Below, piece by piece: positions 9,387-17,614 of a stretch of DNA of 64,000 bases. The first letter of the stretch is position 1. Each line of letters starts with the position of its first letter. Source of the stretch: Oscillospiraceae bacterium (lineage in GTDB: Bacteria; Bacillota; Clostridia; Oscillospirales; Oscillospiraceae); assembly GCA_902793285.1 (NCBI GenBank), contig CADBCV010000004.1, positions 95,138 to 159,137 on the forward strand, written 5' to 3'. The notes under the pieces are model-generated. The model searched no databases. It had not been told where the DNA came from and saw nothing but the letters and a program-made list of their open reading frames with translations. A program made the position numbers and the translations under genes.

Positions 9387-10121
9387 TTACTTAACTCCCC
9401 CGTAGCGGCGGTCGCGGGAGTTGAAGACCGCGATGGCCTTGTCGAGCTCCGCGGGCGAGAAGTCGGGCCAGAGCACGTCCGTGAAGTAAAACTCCGCGTA
9501 GGCGCACTGCCAGAGGAGGAAGTTTGAGATGCGCTGTTCCCCGCCCGGGCGGATCAGAAGGTCCGGGTCCGGGATGCCGGCGGAGTAGAGGTAGGAGGCA
9601 AAGCCCTCCTCCGTGAGCGCACCGTCCGCCTTTCCCTCGGCGTAGTCCCTTGCATAGCGGCGCGCGGCGCGCAGGATCTCGTCCCGCCCGCCGTAGTTGA
9701 GACAGATGTTGGCCTGAAAGCCCGCGTATTTTTGGGAGATCTCGTCCGTCCGCTCCACCATGGCGCGAAGCTCGGGGCTCAATTCCTCAAGCCCGCCGAG
9801 GACCTTCATGCGGATGTGGTCGCGCTCCATGGTGTCGATGGCCTCCTGCAGATATTTGCCGAGGAGCTTCATGATGGCGGCGACCTCCCCCTCCGGGCGC
9901 TTCCAGTTCTCGGTGGAGAAGGCGTAGACCGTCAGATACTCCACGCCGATGTCCTTGCAGTAGGTCGCGATTTTGCGGAAGGTCTCCGCGCCGACGGCAT
10001 GGCCCGCGGTCCGGGGCAGGCCGCGCTTCTTGGCCCAGCGGCCGTTGCCGTCGAGAATAATGGCAATATGGCGGGGAACCCGGGAAGCCTCCCGATTCCC
10101 CGCCCGGTTGTTGTTTGGCAT
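9387..10121 (-). CDS. uppS: Isoprenyl transferase (undecaprenyl diphosphate synthase)
   Basis: Cis-prenyltransferase that makes the C55 lipid carrier precursor for peptidoglycan and other wall polymers. The 244-residue protein has IAIILDGNGRWAKKRG with catalytic Asp24, GHAVGAE, YAFSTENWKRP, and the C-terminal signatures LLIRPGGEQRISNFLLWQ and EFYFTDVLWPDF. Only one base separates its start from the frr stop, which indicates co-transcription. Confidence 0.97.
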   Translation of the reverse strand: MPNNNRAGNREASRVPRHIAIILDGNGRWAKKRGLPRTAGHAVGAETFRKIATYCKDIGVEYLTVYAFSTENWKRPEGEVAAIMKLLGKYLQEAIDTMERDHIRMKVLGGLEELSPELRAMVERTDEISQKYAGFQANICLNYGGRDEILRAARRYARDYAEGKADGALTEEGFASYLYSAGIPDPDLLIRPGGEQRISNFLLWQCAYAEFYFTDVLWPDFSPAELDKAIAVFNSRDRRYGGVK

Positions 10122-10122
10122 A

Positions 10123-10674
10123 TCAGATTTCCGTCAGTTCCTTTTCCTTCTTCTCGCAGATCTTGTCGATCTCCTTGATGAAGTCGTCGGTCAGCTTCTG
10201 GATGTCCTTCTCGGCGATCTTGTAGTCGTCCTCGGTGATCTCGGAGGCCTTCTGCTGCTTCTTCATCTTCTCCACGGCGTCGCGGCGGATGTTGCGGATG
10301 GCGACCTTGGAGGTCTCGCCGTACTTCTTGGTCTGCTTGACGAGATCCTTGCGGCGCTCCTCGGTCAGGGGCGGGAAGACCAGGCGGATGGCGCGGCCGT
10401 CGTTCTGCGGGTTGATGCCGAGATCGGAGGCGAGGATCGCCTTCTCGATGGCCTTGAGGAGGCTGCCGTCCCAGGGCTGGATCAGCAGGGAGCGGGGGTC
10501 GGGCGTGGAGACGGAGGCCACCTGGAGAAGGGGCGTGTCCACCCCGTAGTAGCTGACGGTGATGGGGTTGAGGACGGCGGTGTTCGCGCGCCCTGCGCGG
10601 ATGGCGGCCAGATCGGACGTGAGCGCGTCGCAGGTCTTCTGCATCTTGCGTTCGATTTCGGGATAGTCAGACAT
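10123..10674 (-). CDS. frr: Ribosome recycling factor
   Basis: Splits post-termination ribosomes together with EF-G. At 183 residues it has the normal length, with the conserved RAGRANTAVLNPITVSYYG region, QPWDGSLLKAIEKAI, PPLTEERRKDLVKQ and a helical C-terminus. It lies between pyrH and uppS, as in most Firmicutes. A partial repeat element occupies the 123-bp gap to pyrH. Confidence 0.97.
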   Translation of the reverse strand: MSDYPEIERKMQKTCDALTSDLAAIRAGRANTAVLNPITVSYYGVDTPLLQVASVSTPDPRSLLIQPWDGSLLKAIEKAILASDLGINPQNDGRAIRLVFPPLTEERRKDLVKQTKKYGETSKVAIRNIRRDAVEKMKKQQKASEITEDDYKIAEKDIQKLTDDFIKEIDKICEKKEKELTEI

Positions 10675-10723
10675 GTTCGTACCTCCATAATACTTGTATC
10701 GTAAATAATAATACTCTATTTAT

Positions 10724-10777
10724 GCCTCCCTCTCTGAGGGCGGGGGACCGCGCAGCGGTGGAAGGAGTCAGACTCCG
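10724..10777. repeat. Palindromic interspersed element, copy 4 (fragment)
   Basis: GCCTCCCTCTCTGAGGGCGGGGGACCGC followed by GCAGCGGTGGAAGGAGT corresponds, in reverse, to the right end of the element at 13638-13802. Only part of the element is present. Confidence 0.6.
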
Positions 10778-10797
10778 TATGCCTCCGGGCCTTATCC

Positions 10798-11505
10798 TCA
10801 CTCCACAATGGTGCCCACGTTCTCGCCGGCCAAAACCCGCAGGATGTTCTCGGGGTCTGCCAGGGCGAACACGGCGACCGGCAGCTCGTTTTCCATGGCG
10901 AGGGCCGTGGCCGCGGTGTCCATGACGGCGAGGCGGCGGGCGAGCACCTCGGCATAGCTGATGCGGTCAAACTTCACGGCATCGGGATTTTTGCGCGGAT
11001 CGTCGGAGTAGACGCCGTCGATGTTCTTCGCAAGGAGAATGGCGTCGGCGTGGATTTCACACGCGCGCAGGGCCGCCGCCGTGTCGGTGGAGAAGAAGGG
11101 CGCGCCGCTGCCGCCGGCGAAGAGGACGATCTCGCCCGCCTCGAGGTATTCGATGGCGCGGCGGGTATCATAGCGCTCGCCCACGCCCATGATGTCCACG
11201 GCGGTCATGACCCGGGCCTTCGCACCGAGCTGACGCAGCACGTCGCACACCGCGAGACAGTTCATGCAGGTGGCGAGCATCCCCATGCGGTCGGCGCTCA
11301 CGCGCTCGACCTTGCCGGCCCCGTCCTTGACGCCGCGCCAGAAGTTGCCGCCGCCGATGACGATGCCGATCTGCGTGCCCTGTTCGGCGGCTTTTTTCAG
11401 CACCTCGCACACGGTGGAGATGAGCTCAAAGTCAAAGCCGGTCTTCTTCTCGCCGGCCAGCGCCTCGCCGCTGATTTTGATGAGTACGCGCTTAAACTTC
11501 GTCAT
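10798..11505 (-). CDS. pyrH: UMP kinase
   Basis: Phosphorylates UMP to UDP for RNA, DNA and wall-precursor synthesis. The 235-residue amino-acid-kinase-family protein has the start RVLIKISGEALAG, the GIVIGGGNFWRG loop, DRMGMLATCMN, and the PFFSTDTAAALRA and NIDGVYSDDPRKNPDA segments typical of bacterial PyrH. It heads the pyrH-frr-uppS group; rpsB and tsf, often upstream, are not present. Confidence 0.97.
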   Translation of the reverse strand: MTKFKRVLIKISGEALAGEKKTGFDFELISTVCEVLKKAAEQGTQIGIVIGGGNFWRGVKDGAGKVERVSADRMGMLATCMNCLAVCDVLRQLGAKARVMTAVDIMGVGERYDTRRAIEYLEAGEIVLFAGGSGAPFFSTDTAAALRACEIHADAILLAKNIDGVYSDDPRKNPDAVKFDRISYAEVLARRLAVMDTAATALAMENELPVAVFALADPENILRVLAGENVGTIVE

Positions 11506-11576
11506 ATTCTAAAACCTCTCAGTTCTTTTTAGTTTGGAGTTTGGAGTTATTGATCCTCTCTGAGAGCGGGTTCATG

Positions 11577-11710
11577 CTTGCCTCTCCCTTTGGGAGAGGT
11601 GCCCCAGTTCGCAAACTGGGGCGGAGAGGGTTCGTACCGCGACGGATACCCTCTCAGTCACGGCCTCGCGGGAGATCGGCCGTGCCAGCTCCCCCAAAGG
11701 GGGAGCCAAG
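11577..11710. repeat. Palindromic interspersed element, copy 5 (reverse orientation)
   Basis: Begins CTTGCCTCTCCCTTTGGGAG and ends CAGCTCCCCCAAAGGGGGAGCCAAG; it is the reverse complement arrangement of copy 1. It lies between pyrH and the DMT transporter. Confidence 0.85.
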
Positions 11711-11739
11711 AACGATTAAACGCCACACTCCAAACTCTC

Positions 11740-12651
11740 TTAGATGTCCAATATGCCTAAAATCACGATGCCGGCCACGACCGCGGCGATACTGAGATAG
11801 TGCTTGAGGGAGAGCTTTTCCTTGAGGAAGATGCGGCTCCACACGACGCTCGCCACGCAGTAGCTCGAGATGATGGGGGCGGCGAAGGCCACATGCTCCC
11901 CGTCCGCGAGGGCGTAGATATAGAAGAACTGGCCGATGGTCTCAAAGATCGCGCCGGTGTACTTGGGCGCCTCCATTTTCGGCACGAGCTTCTGCTTTTT
12001 GATGCCGAGCACGTAAATCGCGCAGAGGATGCCGACAAGGAGAAACGTCAGCTCATAGGCGCAGTTTGCGCTGTCCTCGTCCAGAAGCTCGAGCACGCGG
12101 CTGTCGGCAAAGGTGCCCAGCGCGTCGAGCAGGCAGTAGACGACGGGAATCGCAATGGCGATCCAGCTTTTGGCGTAGTGGTGGTTGGAGGCGTCCTGCC
12201 GGGCGCGGCGGAGCTCCTCATCCTCATGAGATTCGACAAAGCCGAGGGCGATCACGCCCACGGCGACCAGGGCCACCGCCACAAGCGCCACAGGGGGCAG
12301 ATCCTCGCTGATGCCGGCGGTGAGGAAGGTCAAAATCGCAACGATGGCGCCGGAGCTGTTGCAGATGGGGCTTGAAATGGAGAGCTCGATATACCGAAGG
12401 CCGAGATAGCCGATGGCCATCGAAAGGATATACAGCAGGGAGACCGGGAGATAGGTCCAGATGACCTGCCAGCTCATCTCCACGCCGTGGAAAAAGATCT
12501 CGCAGGCTGCGTGCAGGCCCATCACAAGGCCGACCGCCATCACCATTTTGAGGTGACTGTACTTGTCCTCAGCGTCCTGACAGCCGATCTTGGAGAAAAG
12601 ATCGGAACCGCTCCAGCATAAAAGCGCGATGACTGCGAAGGTAAACCACAT
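11740..12651 (-). CDS. EamA/DMT-superfamily transporter
   Basis: Integral membrane protein of 303 residues with about ten hydrophobic segments in two halves, the pattern of drug/metabolite transporters. The first half starts FAVIALLCWSGSDLFSKIG; the second ends with the typical SSYCVASVVWSRIFLKEKLS followed by a last helix. A charged cytoplasmic linker (ESHEDEELRRARQDASNHHY) joins the halves. The substrate cannot be read from sequence. It is divergent from spoIIGA and lies upstream of pyrH behind a repeat. Confidence 0.85.
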   Translation of the reverse strand: MWFTFAVIALLCWSGSDLFSKIGCQDAEDKYSHLKMVMAVGLVMGLHAACEIFFHGVEMSWQVIWTYLPVSLLYILSMAIGYLGLRYIELSISSPICNSSGAIVAILTFLTAGISEDLPPVALVAVALVAVGVIALGFVESHEDEELRRARQDASNHHYAKSWIAIAIPVVYCLLDALGTFADSRVLELLDEDSANCAYELTFLLVGILCAIYVLGIKKQKLVPKMEAPKYTGAIFETIGQFFYIYALADGEHVAFAAPIISSYCVASVVWSRIFLKEKLSLKHYLSIAAVVAGIVILGILDI

Positions 12652-12807
12652 AGATTGCTTGTCCTCTTTCTCTGCAGTACGTGCAAAAGTATGCGCAAAG
12701 CACGCCTCTTCTTATTTTATCACACCGCCCGCCTTTTGACAATTACAAGTTTTGCGCATACACCGGGTCTGACAGTTTCCGCGCGCCGCCTGTGCTATCA
12801 TGGGCCC

Positions 12808-13614
12808 ATGAATGTGATCTATGCCGATGTGCTCTTTGCGCTCAGCGTGTTTACGGACTATCTGCTCTGCCTTGTGACGGCGCGCTTCTGCGCCCTCCGG
12901 CTCCGGCGCGGACGCTATCTGCTCGCGGCGGTCTTCGGCGGGGTCTATGCGGTGGCGGTGTTCCTGCCCGGGCTTTCCTGGCTTGCCCATCCCCTCGTGG
13001 AGCTCTGCGCCGCAGGGGTGATGGGTCTCATCTCCTTCGGGGGCGAGGAGCGGCTTTTTCGCTGCGTGGCCGCGTTTCTCGCCGTCTCCGCGAGCTTCGG
13101 GGGCGCGGCCTGGGCGGTGGCCCTCCGGCAGGGGAGCCTGCCCGCGCCGGATCTTCGGCTGCTCGCGGCGGTGTTTGTCGGCAGCTATCTGCTGCTCTCC
13201 CTCCTCTCTCTCACAAGGCAGCGCCGGGCGCGGGAACACCGGGCGGCGGTCACGCTCACGCTCGGCGGGCGGCGCACCGGCTTCACCGCCCTGGAGGACA
13301 GCGGCAACTGCCTGCGGGACAGTCTCACGGGAAGGAGCGTGCTGCTTGTCTCGCCCGGGGCCCTGCGCCCCCTCTTTCCCGGGCAGGAGGCCATTCTGGA
13401 GCTGGAGGACGCGGTGGAGCTTGTCACCCTCGCCGCGGCGCTGCCCGAGCTCCGGGGCCGCTTTCGCCTGCTTTCCTGCCGGAGCGTGGGAGGGGACGCG
13501 CTCCTCGCCGCCTTCCGCCCGGATGCGGCGGAGGTGGATGGCAAGGCGCGGGACGATCTCCTCGCCGCGGTGAGCAAAGAAGCAGCAGGCGACGGATTTC
13601 AAGGGGTGGTTTGA
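12808..13614 (+). CDS. spoIIGA: Sporulation sigma-E factor processing peptidase SpoIIGA
   Basis: Membrane aspartic protease that removes the pro-sequence of sigma-E in the mother cell after septation. The 268-residue protein has about five N-terminal membrane helices (to about 135) and a soluble protease domain with the catalytic ALEDSGNCLRDSLTGRSV segment (Asp164), matching the D-[ST]-G-N pattern of the family. The ATG at 12808 begins MNVIYADVLFA, the usual start. Upstream, CTTTTGACAATT reads on the other strand as TTGTCAAA, close to a Spo0A box; no clear sigma-A pair was found. sigE follows 240 bp downstream. Confidence 0.93.
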   Translation: MNVIYADVLFALSVFTDYLLCLVTARFCALRLRRGRYLLAAVFGGVYAVAVFLPGLSWLAHPLVELCAAGVMGLISFGGEERLFRCVAAFLAVSASFGGAAWAVALRQGSLPAPDLRLLAAVFVGSYLLLSLLSLTRQRRAREHRAAVTLTLGGRRTGFTALEDSGNCLRDSLTGRSVLLVSPGALRPLFPGQEAILELEDAVELVTLAAALPELRGRFRLLSCRSVGGDALLAAFRPDAAEVDGKARDDLLAAVSKEAAGDGFQGVV

Positions 13615-13637
13615 AACAGCGTGGCGCTTAGATCGCT

Positions 13638-13802
13638 CTTGGCTCCCCCTCCGGGGGAGCTGTCAGCGCCGTTCACGGCGATGACTGAGGGAGTACTCCT
13701 TCCGTCATTCGGCTTGCGGGGGACGCCGAATGCCACCTCCCTCAGAGAGGGAGTACTCCTTCCACCGCTGAAGCGGTCCCCCTCCCTCAGAGAGGGAGGC
13801 AA
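13638..13802. repeat. Palindromic interspersed element, copy 6 (compound)
   Basis: Begins CTTGGCTCCCCCTCCGGGGG and contains two copies of the CCTCCCTCAGAGAGGGAG arm, each followed by TACTCCTTCC or AATT. The doubled arm suggests one element inserted in another or an internal duplication. It separates spoIIGA from sigE. Confidence 0.8.
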
Positions 13803-13854
13803 TTTATAACTCCACTCTTAACGCTAACCTCTTCTGTTCGGAAAGGAGCATCGT

Positions 13855-14577
13855 ATGTTAACCAAGCCCCAGGTATTTTTCCTGCGGGAGCGGCTTTTGT
13901 CCATCCTCGGCATCGAGCCGCCCCCGGTCTTCTACATCGGCGGCAGCGAGACGCTCCCGCCGCCGCTTGAAAAGGAGGCGGAGGCCGCGGCGCTCTCCGC
14001 CCTGGAGGAGGGGGACGACGCCGCCCGCCGGACCCTCATCGAGCACAACCTGCGTCTCGTGGTCTTCATCGCCAAGCGCTTTGAAAACACCGGCGTGAAC
14101 ATCGAGGATCTCATCTCCATCGGCACCATCGGCCTCATCAAGGCCATCAGCACCTTCAACGCCTCGAAGAAAATCAAGCTCGCGACCTATGCCAGCCGCT
14201 GCATCGAAAACGAGATCCTCATGTACCTGCGCAAGCTCTCCTCCCAGAAGACGGAGGTGAGCTTTGACGAGCCGCTGAACACCGACTGGGACGGGAACGA
14301 GCTGCTGTTGTCCGATATCCTCGGCACCGAGGAGGACGAGGTCTGCCGCGCGCTCGAGGACGACGCGGAAAAGCGCGTGCTGCTGGAAGCTGTGGATCTT
14401 CTGGAGGGGCGGGAGAAAGAAATCATCCTCCTGCGTTTCGGCCTCTTCGGCGGGCAGGAGTACACCCAGAAGGAGGTGGCCGACATGCTCGGCATCTCGC
14501 AGAGCTATATCTCCCGTCTCGAAAAGCGCATCATCGAGCGGCTGCGCAAAGAGATGACCCGCCTTTTGCAGGTATAA
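13855..14577 (+). CDS. sigE: RNA polymerase sporulation sigma factor SigE
   Basis: Early mother-cell sigma factor. The 240-residue protein starts with a hydrophobic/amphipathic pro-region ([12 protein letters not shown]) followed by the processing segment near [14 protein letters not shown]. Region 2 contains [31 protein letters not shown] and [15 protein letters not shown]. Region 4 ends with [16 protein letters not shown] and an [12 protein letters not shown] helix-turn-helix. The ATG follows GGAAAGGAGCATCGT. sigG, which often follows sigE, is not here; a 5' fragment of sigG is at 33805. Confidence 0.96.
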   Translation: MLTKPQVFFLRERLLSILGIEPPPVFYIGGSETLPPPLEKEAEAAALSALEEGDDAARRTLIEHNLRLVVFIAKRFENTGVNIEDLISIGTIGLIKAISTFNASKKIKLATYASRCIENEILMYLRKLSSQKTEVSFDEPLNTDWDGNELLLSDILGTEEDEVCRALEDDAEKRVLLEAVDLLEGREKEIILLRFGLFGGQEYTQKEVADMLGISQSYISRLEKRIIERLRKEMTRLLQV

Positions 14578-14584
14578 AAAAGGA

Positions 14585-14628
14585 ACAGAAAATAGTGCCC
14601 TTATGACGGACGGCACTTGACTTTCTGT
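14585..14628 (+). repeat. Hairpin after sigE
   Basis: ACAGAAA and AGTGCC pair with GGCACT and TTTCTGT across a short loop just after the sigE stop. There is no clear T run, so it may be a weak terminator for sigE or part of the control region of the following small transcript. Confidence 0.4.
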
Positions 14629-14652
14629 CCCTGTCTGTGTTAAAGTGGGAGT

Positions 14653-14753
14653 GCAAGGGGCTTATACCTCCAATTCCGGCGGTCAGCTCCTGCGCGGTTT
14701 ATGTTCCTGTTCTTATAGAACCGTCACCGGGCAGGGTGGCGGTTCTGCTTTTT
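14653..14753 (+). ncRNA. Candidate small RNA between sigE and pgi
   Basis: A sigma-A-like promoter (TTGACT at 14617-14622, 18-bp spacer, TAAAGT at 14641-14646) is followed about 100 bases later by a hairpin (AGAACCGTCACC at 14717-14728 paired with GGTGGCGGTTCT at 14735-14746) and a T run at 14749-14753. No open frame with a ribosome site lies between. This would give a transcript of about 100 nt. It does not show the SRP RNA loop and is not recognised as any named RNA; 6S-like is possible but unproven. Confidence 0.45.
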
Positions 14754-14769
14754 AACCCCAAACTCACAC

Positions 14770-14798
14770 TGGACAATCGGGGTGCCGTGCGATACAAT
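14770..14798 (+). promoter_or_regulatory. Sigma-A promoter of pgi
   Basis: TGGACA (14770-14775), a 17-bp spacer and TACAAT (14793-14798) give a near-consensus promoter about 45 bases before the pgi start. Confidence 0.75.
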
Positions 14799-14850
14799 AA
14801 AGGCAAGCTCTGCAAACTATTTTTTACGTGAAGAAAGGATAGATTGCCCC

Positions 14851-16434
14851 ATGATTGCCTGGAAAAATCTGGATACTCTTGCCGCTTATGAAAAGCTCGC
14901 CGCGCTCAAGGGCCGCGTGAACCTCGTCGAGGCGATGGCCGGTGAAAACGGCGCCGCGCGTGTGAAGAATTACAGCGTGCCCATGGCGGGCGGCCTCAGC
15001 TACAACTTTGCCGCGAAGGCCGTGGACGATGAAGTGCTCGAAGCCCTCGCCGCCCTCGCGGAGGAGGCCCAGCTCACGGAGAAGTATGCCGCCCTCTATA
15101 ACGGCGAGGTCATCAACACCGGCGAAAAGCGCCGCGTGCTCCACCAGCTCACCCGCGGCCAGCTCGGGGACGCCGTCGTGGTGGACGGCGCGGACAAGCG
15201 CGCCTTCTATCTCGGGGAGCAGAAAAAGGCCGCCGCGTTTGCCGAGAAGGTCCACGCGGGCGAAATCAGAAACGCCGCCGGGGAGAAGTTCACCACCGTG
15301 GTGCAGATCGGCATCGGCGGCAGCGATCTCGGCCCCCGCGCCATGTATCTCGCCCTGGAGAACTGGGCCCGGCAGAACGACACCCGCAAGCTCGAGGCCC
15401 GCTTCATCAGCAACGTGGACCCCGACGACGCGGCAAGCGTCCTCAAGACCATCGATGTGGCCCACGCACTCTTCGTGCTGGTGTCCAAGTCCGGCACCAC
15501 GCTCGAGACCCTGACGAACGAGTCCTTTGTGAAGGACGCGCTCAGAAACGCGGGTCTCGACCCCGCAAAGCACATGGTCGCCGTCACGAGCGAGACCTCC
15601 CCGCTCGCCAAGTCCAGCGATTATCTCGCGGCCTTCTTTATGGACGACTTCATCGGCGGGCGCTACTCCTCCACCTCCTGCGTGGGCGGCGTGGTGCTGT
15701 CCCTCGCCTTCGGGCCCGCGGTGTTTGAGCGCTTCTTAAACGGCGCGCACGCGGCGGACCTCAGCGCGAAGGAGCCGGACATCCGCAAGAATCCCGCCAT
15801 GCTCGACGCCCTCATCGGCCTCTACGAGCGCAACGTCCTCGGCTTGCCCGCGACGGCCGTCCTGCCCTATTCCCAGGCGCTCAGCCGCTTCCCGGCGCAC
15901 CTGCAGCAGCTCGACATGGAGTCCAACGGCAAGCACGTCAACCGCTTCGGCGAGCCTGTCTCCTACCCCACCGGCCCCGTCATCTTCGGCGAGCCGGGCA
16001 CGAACGGGCAGCACTCCTTCTACCAGCTCCTGCACCAGGGCACGGACATCGTCCCCCTGCAGTTTGTGGGCTTCCGCAAAAACCAGGCCGGCATGGACGT
16101 GGACATCCAGGGCAGCACCAGCCAGCAGAAGCTCTGCGCCAATGTCGCCGCGCAGATCATGGCCTTCGCCTGCGGCAAGCAGGACGAGAACCCCAACAAG
16201 AGCTTTGACGGCGGCCGCCCCTCCAGCATCATCATCGGCGAGCAGCTCACGCCCGAGGCTCTCGGCGCGCTGCTGGCCCACTTTGAAAACAAGGTCATGT
16301 TCCAGGGCTTCCTCTGGAACCTGAACAGCTTTGACCAGGAGGGCGTACAGCTCGGCAAGGTGCTGGCGAAGCGCGTCCTCGCCCATGAGACGGACGGCGC
16401 CCTGCGCGCCTACAGCGAGCTTTTGGATATCTGA
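14851..16434 (+). CDS. pgi: Glucose-6-phosphate isomerase
   Basis: Interconverts glucose 6-phosphate and fructose 6-phosphate. The 527-residue protein is of the long bacterial/eukaryotic type, with the GIGGSDLGPRAMYLAL sugar-phosphate loop, VSKSGTTLETLTN, the PGTNGQHSFYQLLHQGTD signature with the catalytic Glu/His region, and QLDMESNGK. The ATG at 14851 follows GAAAGGAT; frames extended upstream enter the promoter. A strong terminator lies directly downstream, so it is probably monocistronic. Confidence 0.96.
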   Translation: MIAWKNLDTLAAYEKLAALKGRVNLVEAMAGENGAARVKNYSVPMAGGLSYNFAAKAVDDEVLEALAALAEEAQLTEKYAALYNGEVINTGEKRRVLHQLTRGQLGDAVVVDGADKRAFYLGEQKKAAAFAEKVHAGEIRNAAGEKFTTVVQIGIGGSDLGPRAMYLALENWARQNDTRKLEARFISNVDPDDAASVLKTIDVAHALFVLVSKSGTTLETLTNESFVKDALRNAGLDPAKHMVAVTSETSPLAKSSDYLAAFFMDDFIGGRYSSTSCVGGVVLSLAFGPAVFERFLNGAHAADLSAKEPDIRKNPAMLDALIGLYERNVLGLPATAVLPYSQALSRFPAHLQQLDMESNGKHVNRFGEPVSYPTGPVIFGEPGTNGQHSFYQLLHQGTDIVPLQFVGFRKNQAGMDVDIQGSTSQQKLCANVAAQIMAFACGKQDENPNKSFDGGRPSSIIIGEQLTPEALGALLAHFENKVMFQGFLWNLNSFDQEGVQLGKVLAKRVLAHETDGALRAYSELLDI

Positions 16435-16455
16435 TTGAGAGCATACAGCAAAAAC

Positions 16456-16481
16456 GAGGCGCGCCCGAACGGGCGCGCCTC
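16456..16481. terminator. Bidirectional terminator between pgi and DUF975 gene
   Basis: GAGGCGCGCCC, loop GAAC, GGGCGCGCCTC is a perfect 11-bp stem, with T-rich sequence on the right and A-rich sequence on the left, serving two convergent genes. Confidence 0.85.
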
Positions 16482-16500
16482 ATGATTTTTATGTTCGATA

Positions 16501-17376
16501 TTACTGCTGTGCCTTGAGCTCCCGGTAGAGCTCGGCATCGGTGGCGGACATGTAGGGGAAGACGTAGAAGATGCCGACAAGACCGAGCGTCACAGCCGAC
16601 AGCAGGTGCCAGCCGAGGAAGGAGAGATCTAGCACGAAGGCCTTCCACTTGTTGCCGTCCATCATCTGGCGGGAGAGGGTGATGGCATCCTTGCCGCTGA
16701 TGGTGGGATCGTCAGCCAGAATGTAGGGGACCATGCGGTAGGAGTAGGACTTGATAAGGCCGGGGATGATGCACAGCAGCGACCACAAAAACAGGTAGAT
16801 GCCGCGCAGAAGCAGGGCAACGACGTTGCGGCCGTAGGGGCTGAAGCCGGTCTTGATCTCGCTGAGCTCCGCGGGGGACTCGCTGTTGCGGAGGAAGAAA
16901 CTACGGCAGCCGATCTCGATGGGGTTAAAGACGAACACACGCAGCACAGCGCCGACGACCGTGATGACAAGGCCGATGCCGAGAATGGCGGCGCCGAGAA
17001 GGGTGAGCGCGGATTTAGCCCCCTCGGGGTCTGCCTGCATGGCGCCGATGAGATCGTTGATCTGCCGGATGCTCTCCGGGTCGGCGCCGGTGGCATCGCC
17101 GATGGCGGTGATGGCGTCCTGCACGTTGTCATAGGTGGTGCCGTTGAAGACGACCTTGCCGTTCTCCATGGTCACGTCGATCTCCTGGCCGTTGACGGTG
17201 ACCTGGGTCTCGGTCACGGTGTCACCGGACCCGATCTGGCCGCCGGCGGAGCGGGCCGAATAGGCTGCGCTGCCCGCCGCGAAGATGACCAGCAGCAGGG
17301 CCGCGATCACGGATTTCCAGTAGTTGGCCTTAAAGGCCGCTTTGCCTCTGCGTTTTAACTCTTTTCTATCCCACAT
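16501..17376 (-). CDS. DUF975 family integral membrane protein
   Basis: Unknown-function membrane protein common in Firmicutes. The 291 residues begin MWDRKELKRRGKAAFKANYW, then helix one (about 22-42), an extracytoplasmic insert of ~85 residues, and four further helices. Family marks include KSYSYRMVPYILADDPTISG, the SRQMMDGNKWKAFVLDLSF segment and the final YMSATDAELYREL. The insert between the first two helices is longer than in the simplest members. It is convergent with pgi and divergent from trxB. Confidence 0.85.
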   Translation of the reverse strand: MWDRKELKRRGKAAFKANYWKSVIAALLLVIFAAGSAAYSARSAGGQIGSGDTVTETQVTVNGQEIDVTMENGKVVFNGTTYDNVQDAITAIGDATGADPESIRQINDLIGAMQADPEGAKSALTLLGAAILGIGLVITVVGAVLRVFVFNPIEIGCRSFFLRNSESPAELSEIKTGFSPYGRNVVALLLRGIYLFLWSLLCIIPGLIKSYSYRMVPYILADDPTISGKDAITLSRQMMDGNKWKAFVLDLSFLGWHLLSAVTLGLVGIFYVFPYMSATDAELYRELKAQQ

Positions 17377-17463
17377 TGTATTTTTACCTCCTTATGTTAA
17401 CTCGCGGGGTTTAGCACAGTATAGCATATTTTGTGGAAAAAGCAAGCAATATTTCCGGAGGGA

Positions 17464-17493
17464 TGGACTTTTCCGCAGCGTATATGTTATACT
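17464..17493 (+). promoter_or_regulatory. Probable promoter of trxB-yihY
   Basis: TGGACT (17464-17469), an 18-bp spacer and TATACT (17488-17493) precede the trxB start by about 120 bases. Confidence 0.5.
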
Positions 17494-17614
17494 CATACTC
17501 CAGGTTCGGCATCCGCCGGATACCCGGCATCCGGGTGCCGCCTTCTGCTTACAAGCGGAGAATACCATACAAAACGTCACAAAACTGTCACAGCAAAAGG
17601 AAAGGATCACCACC

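Noticed and set aside
12737-12810. Consensus promoter for spoIIGA (TTGACA at about 12737)
   Set aside because: No convincing -10 at 16-18 bp; only a Spo0A-box-like match remains, so no promoter feature was entered.
14653-14753. SRP or 6S RNA
   Set aside because: The SRP GGAA/AGCAG loop is absent and the large central bulge of 6S cannot be shown by eye; left as an unnamed candidate.
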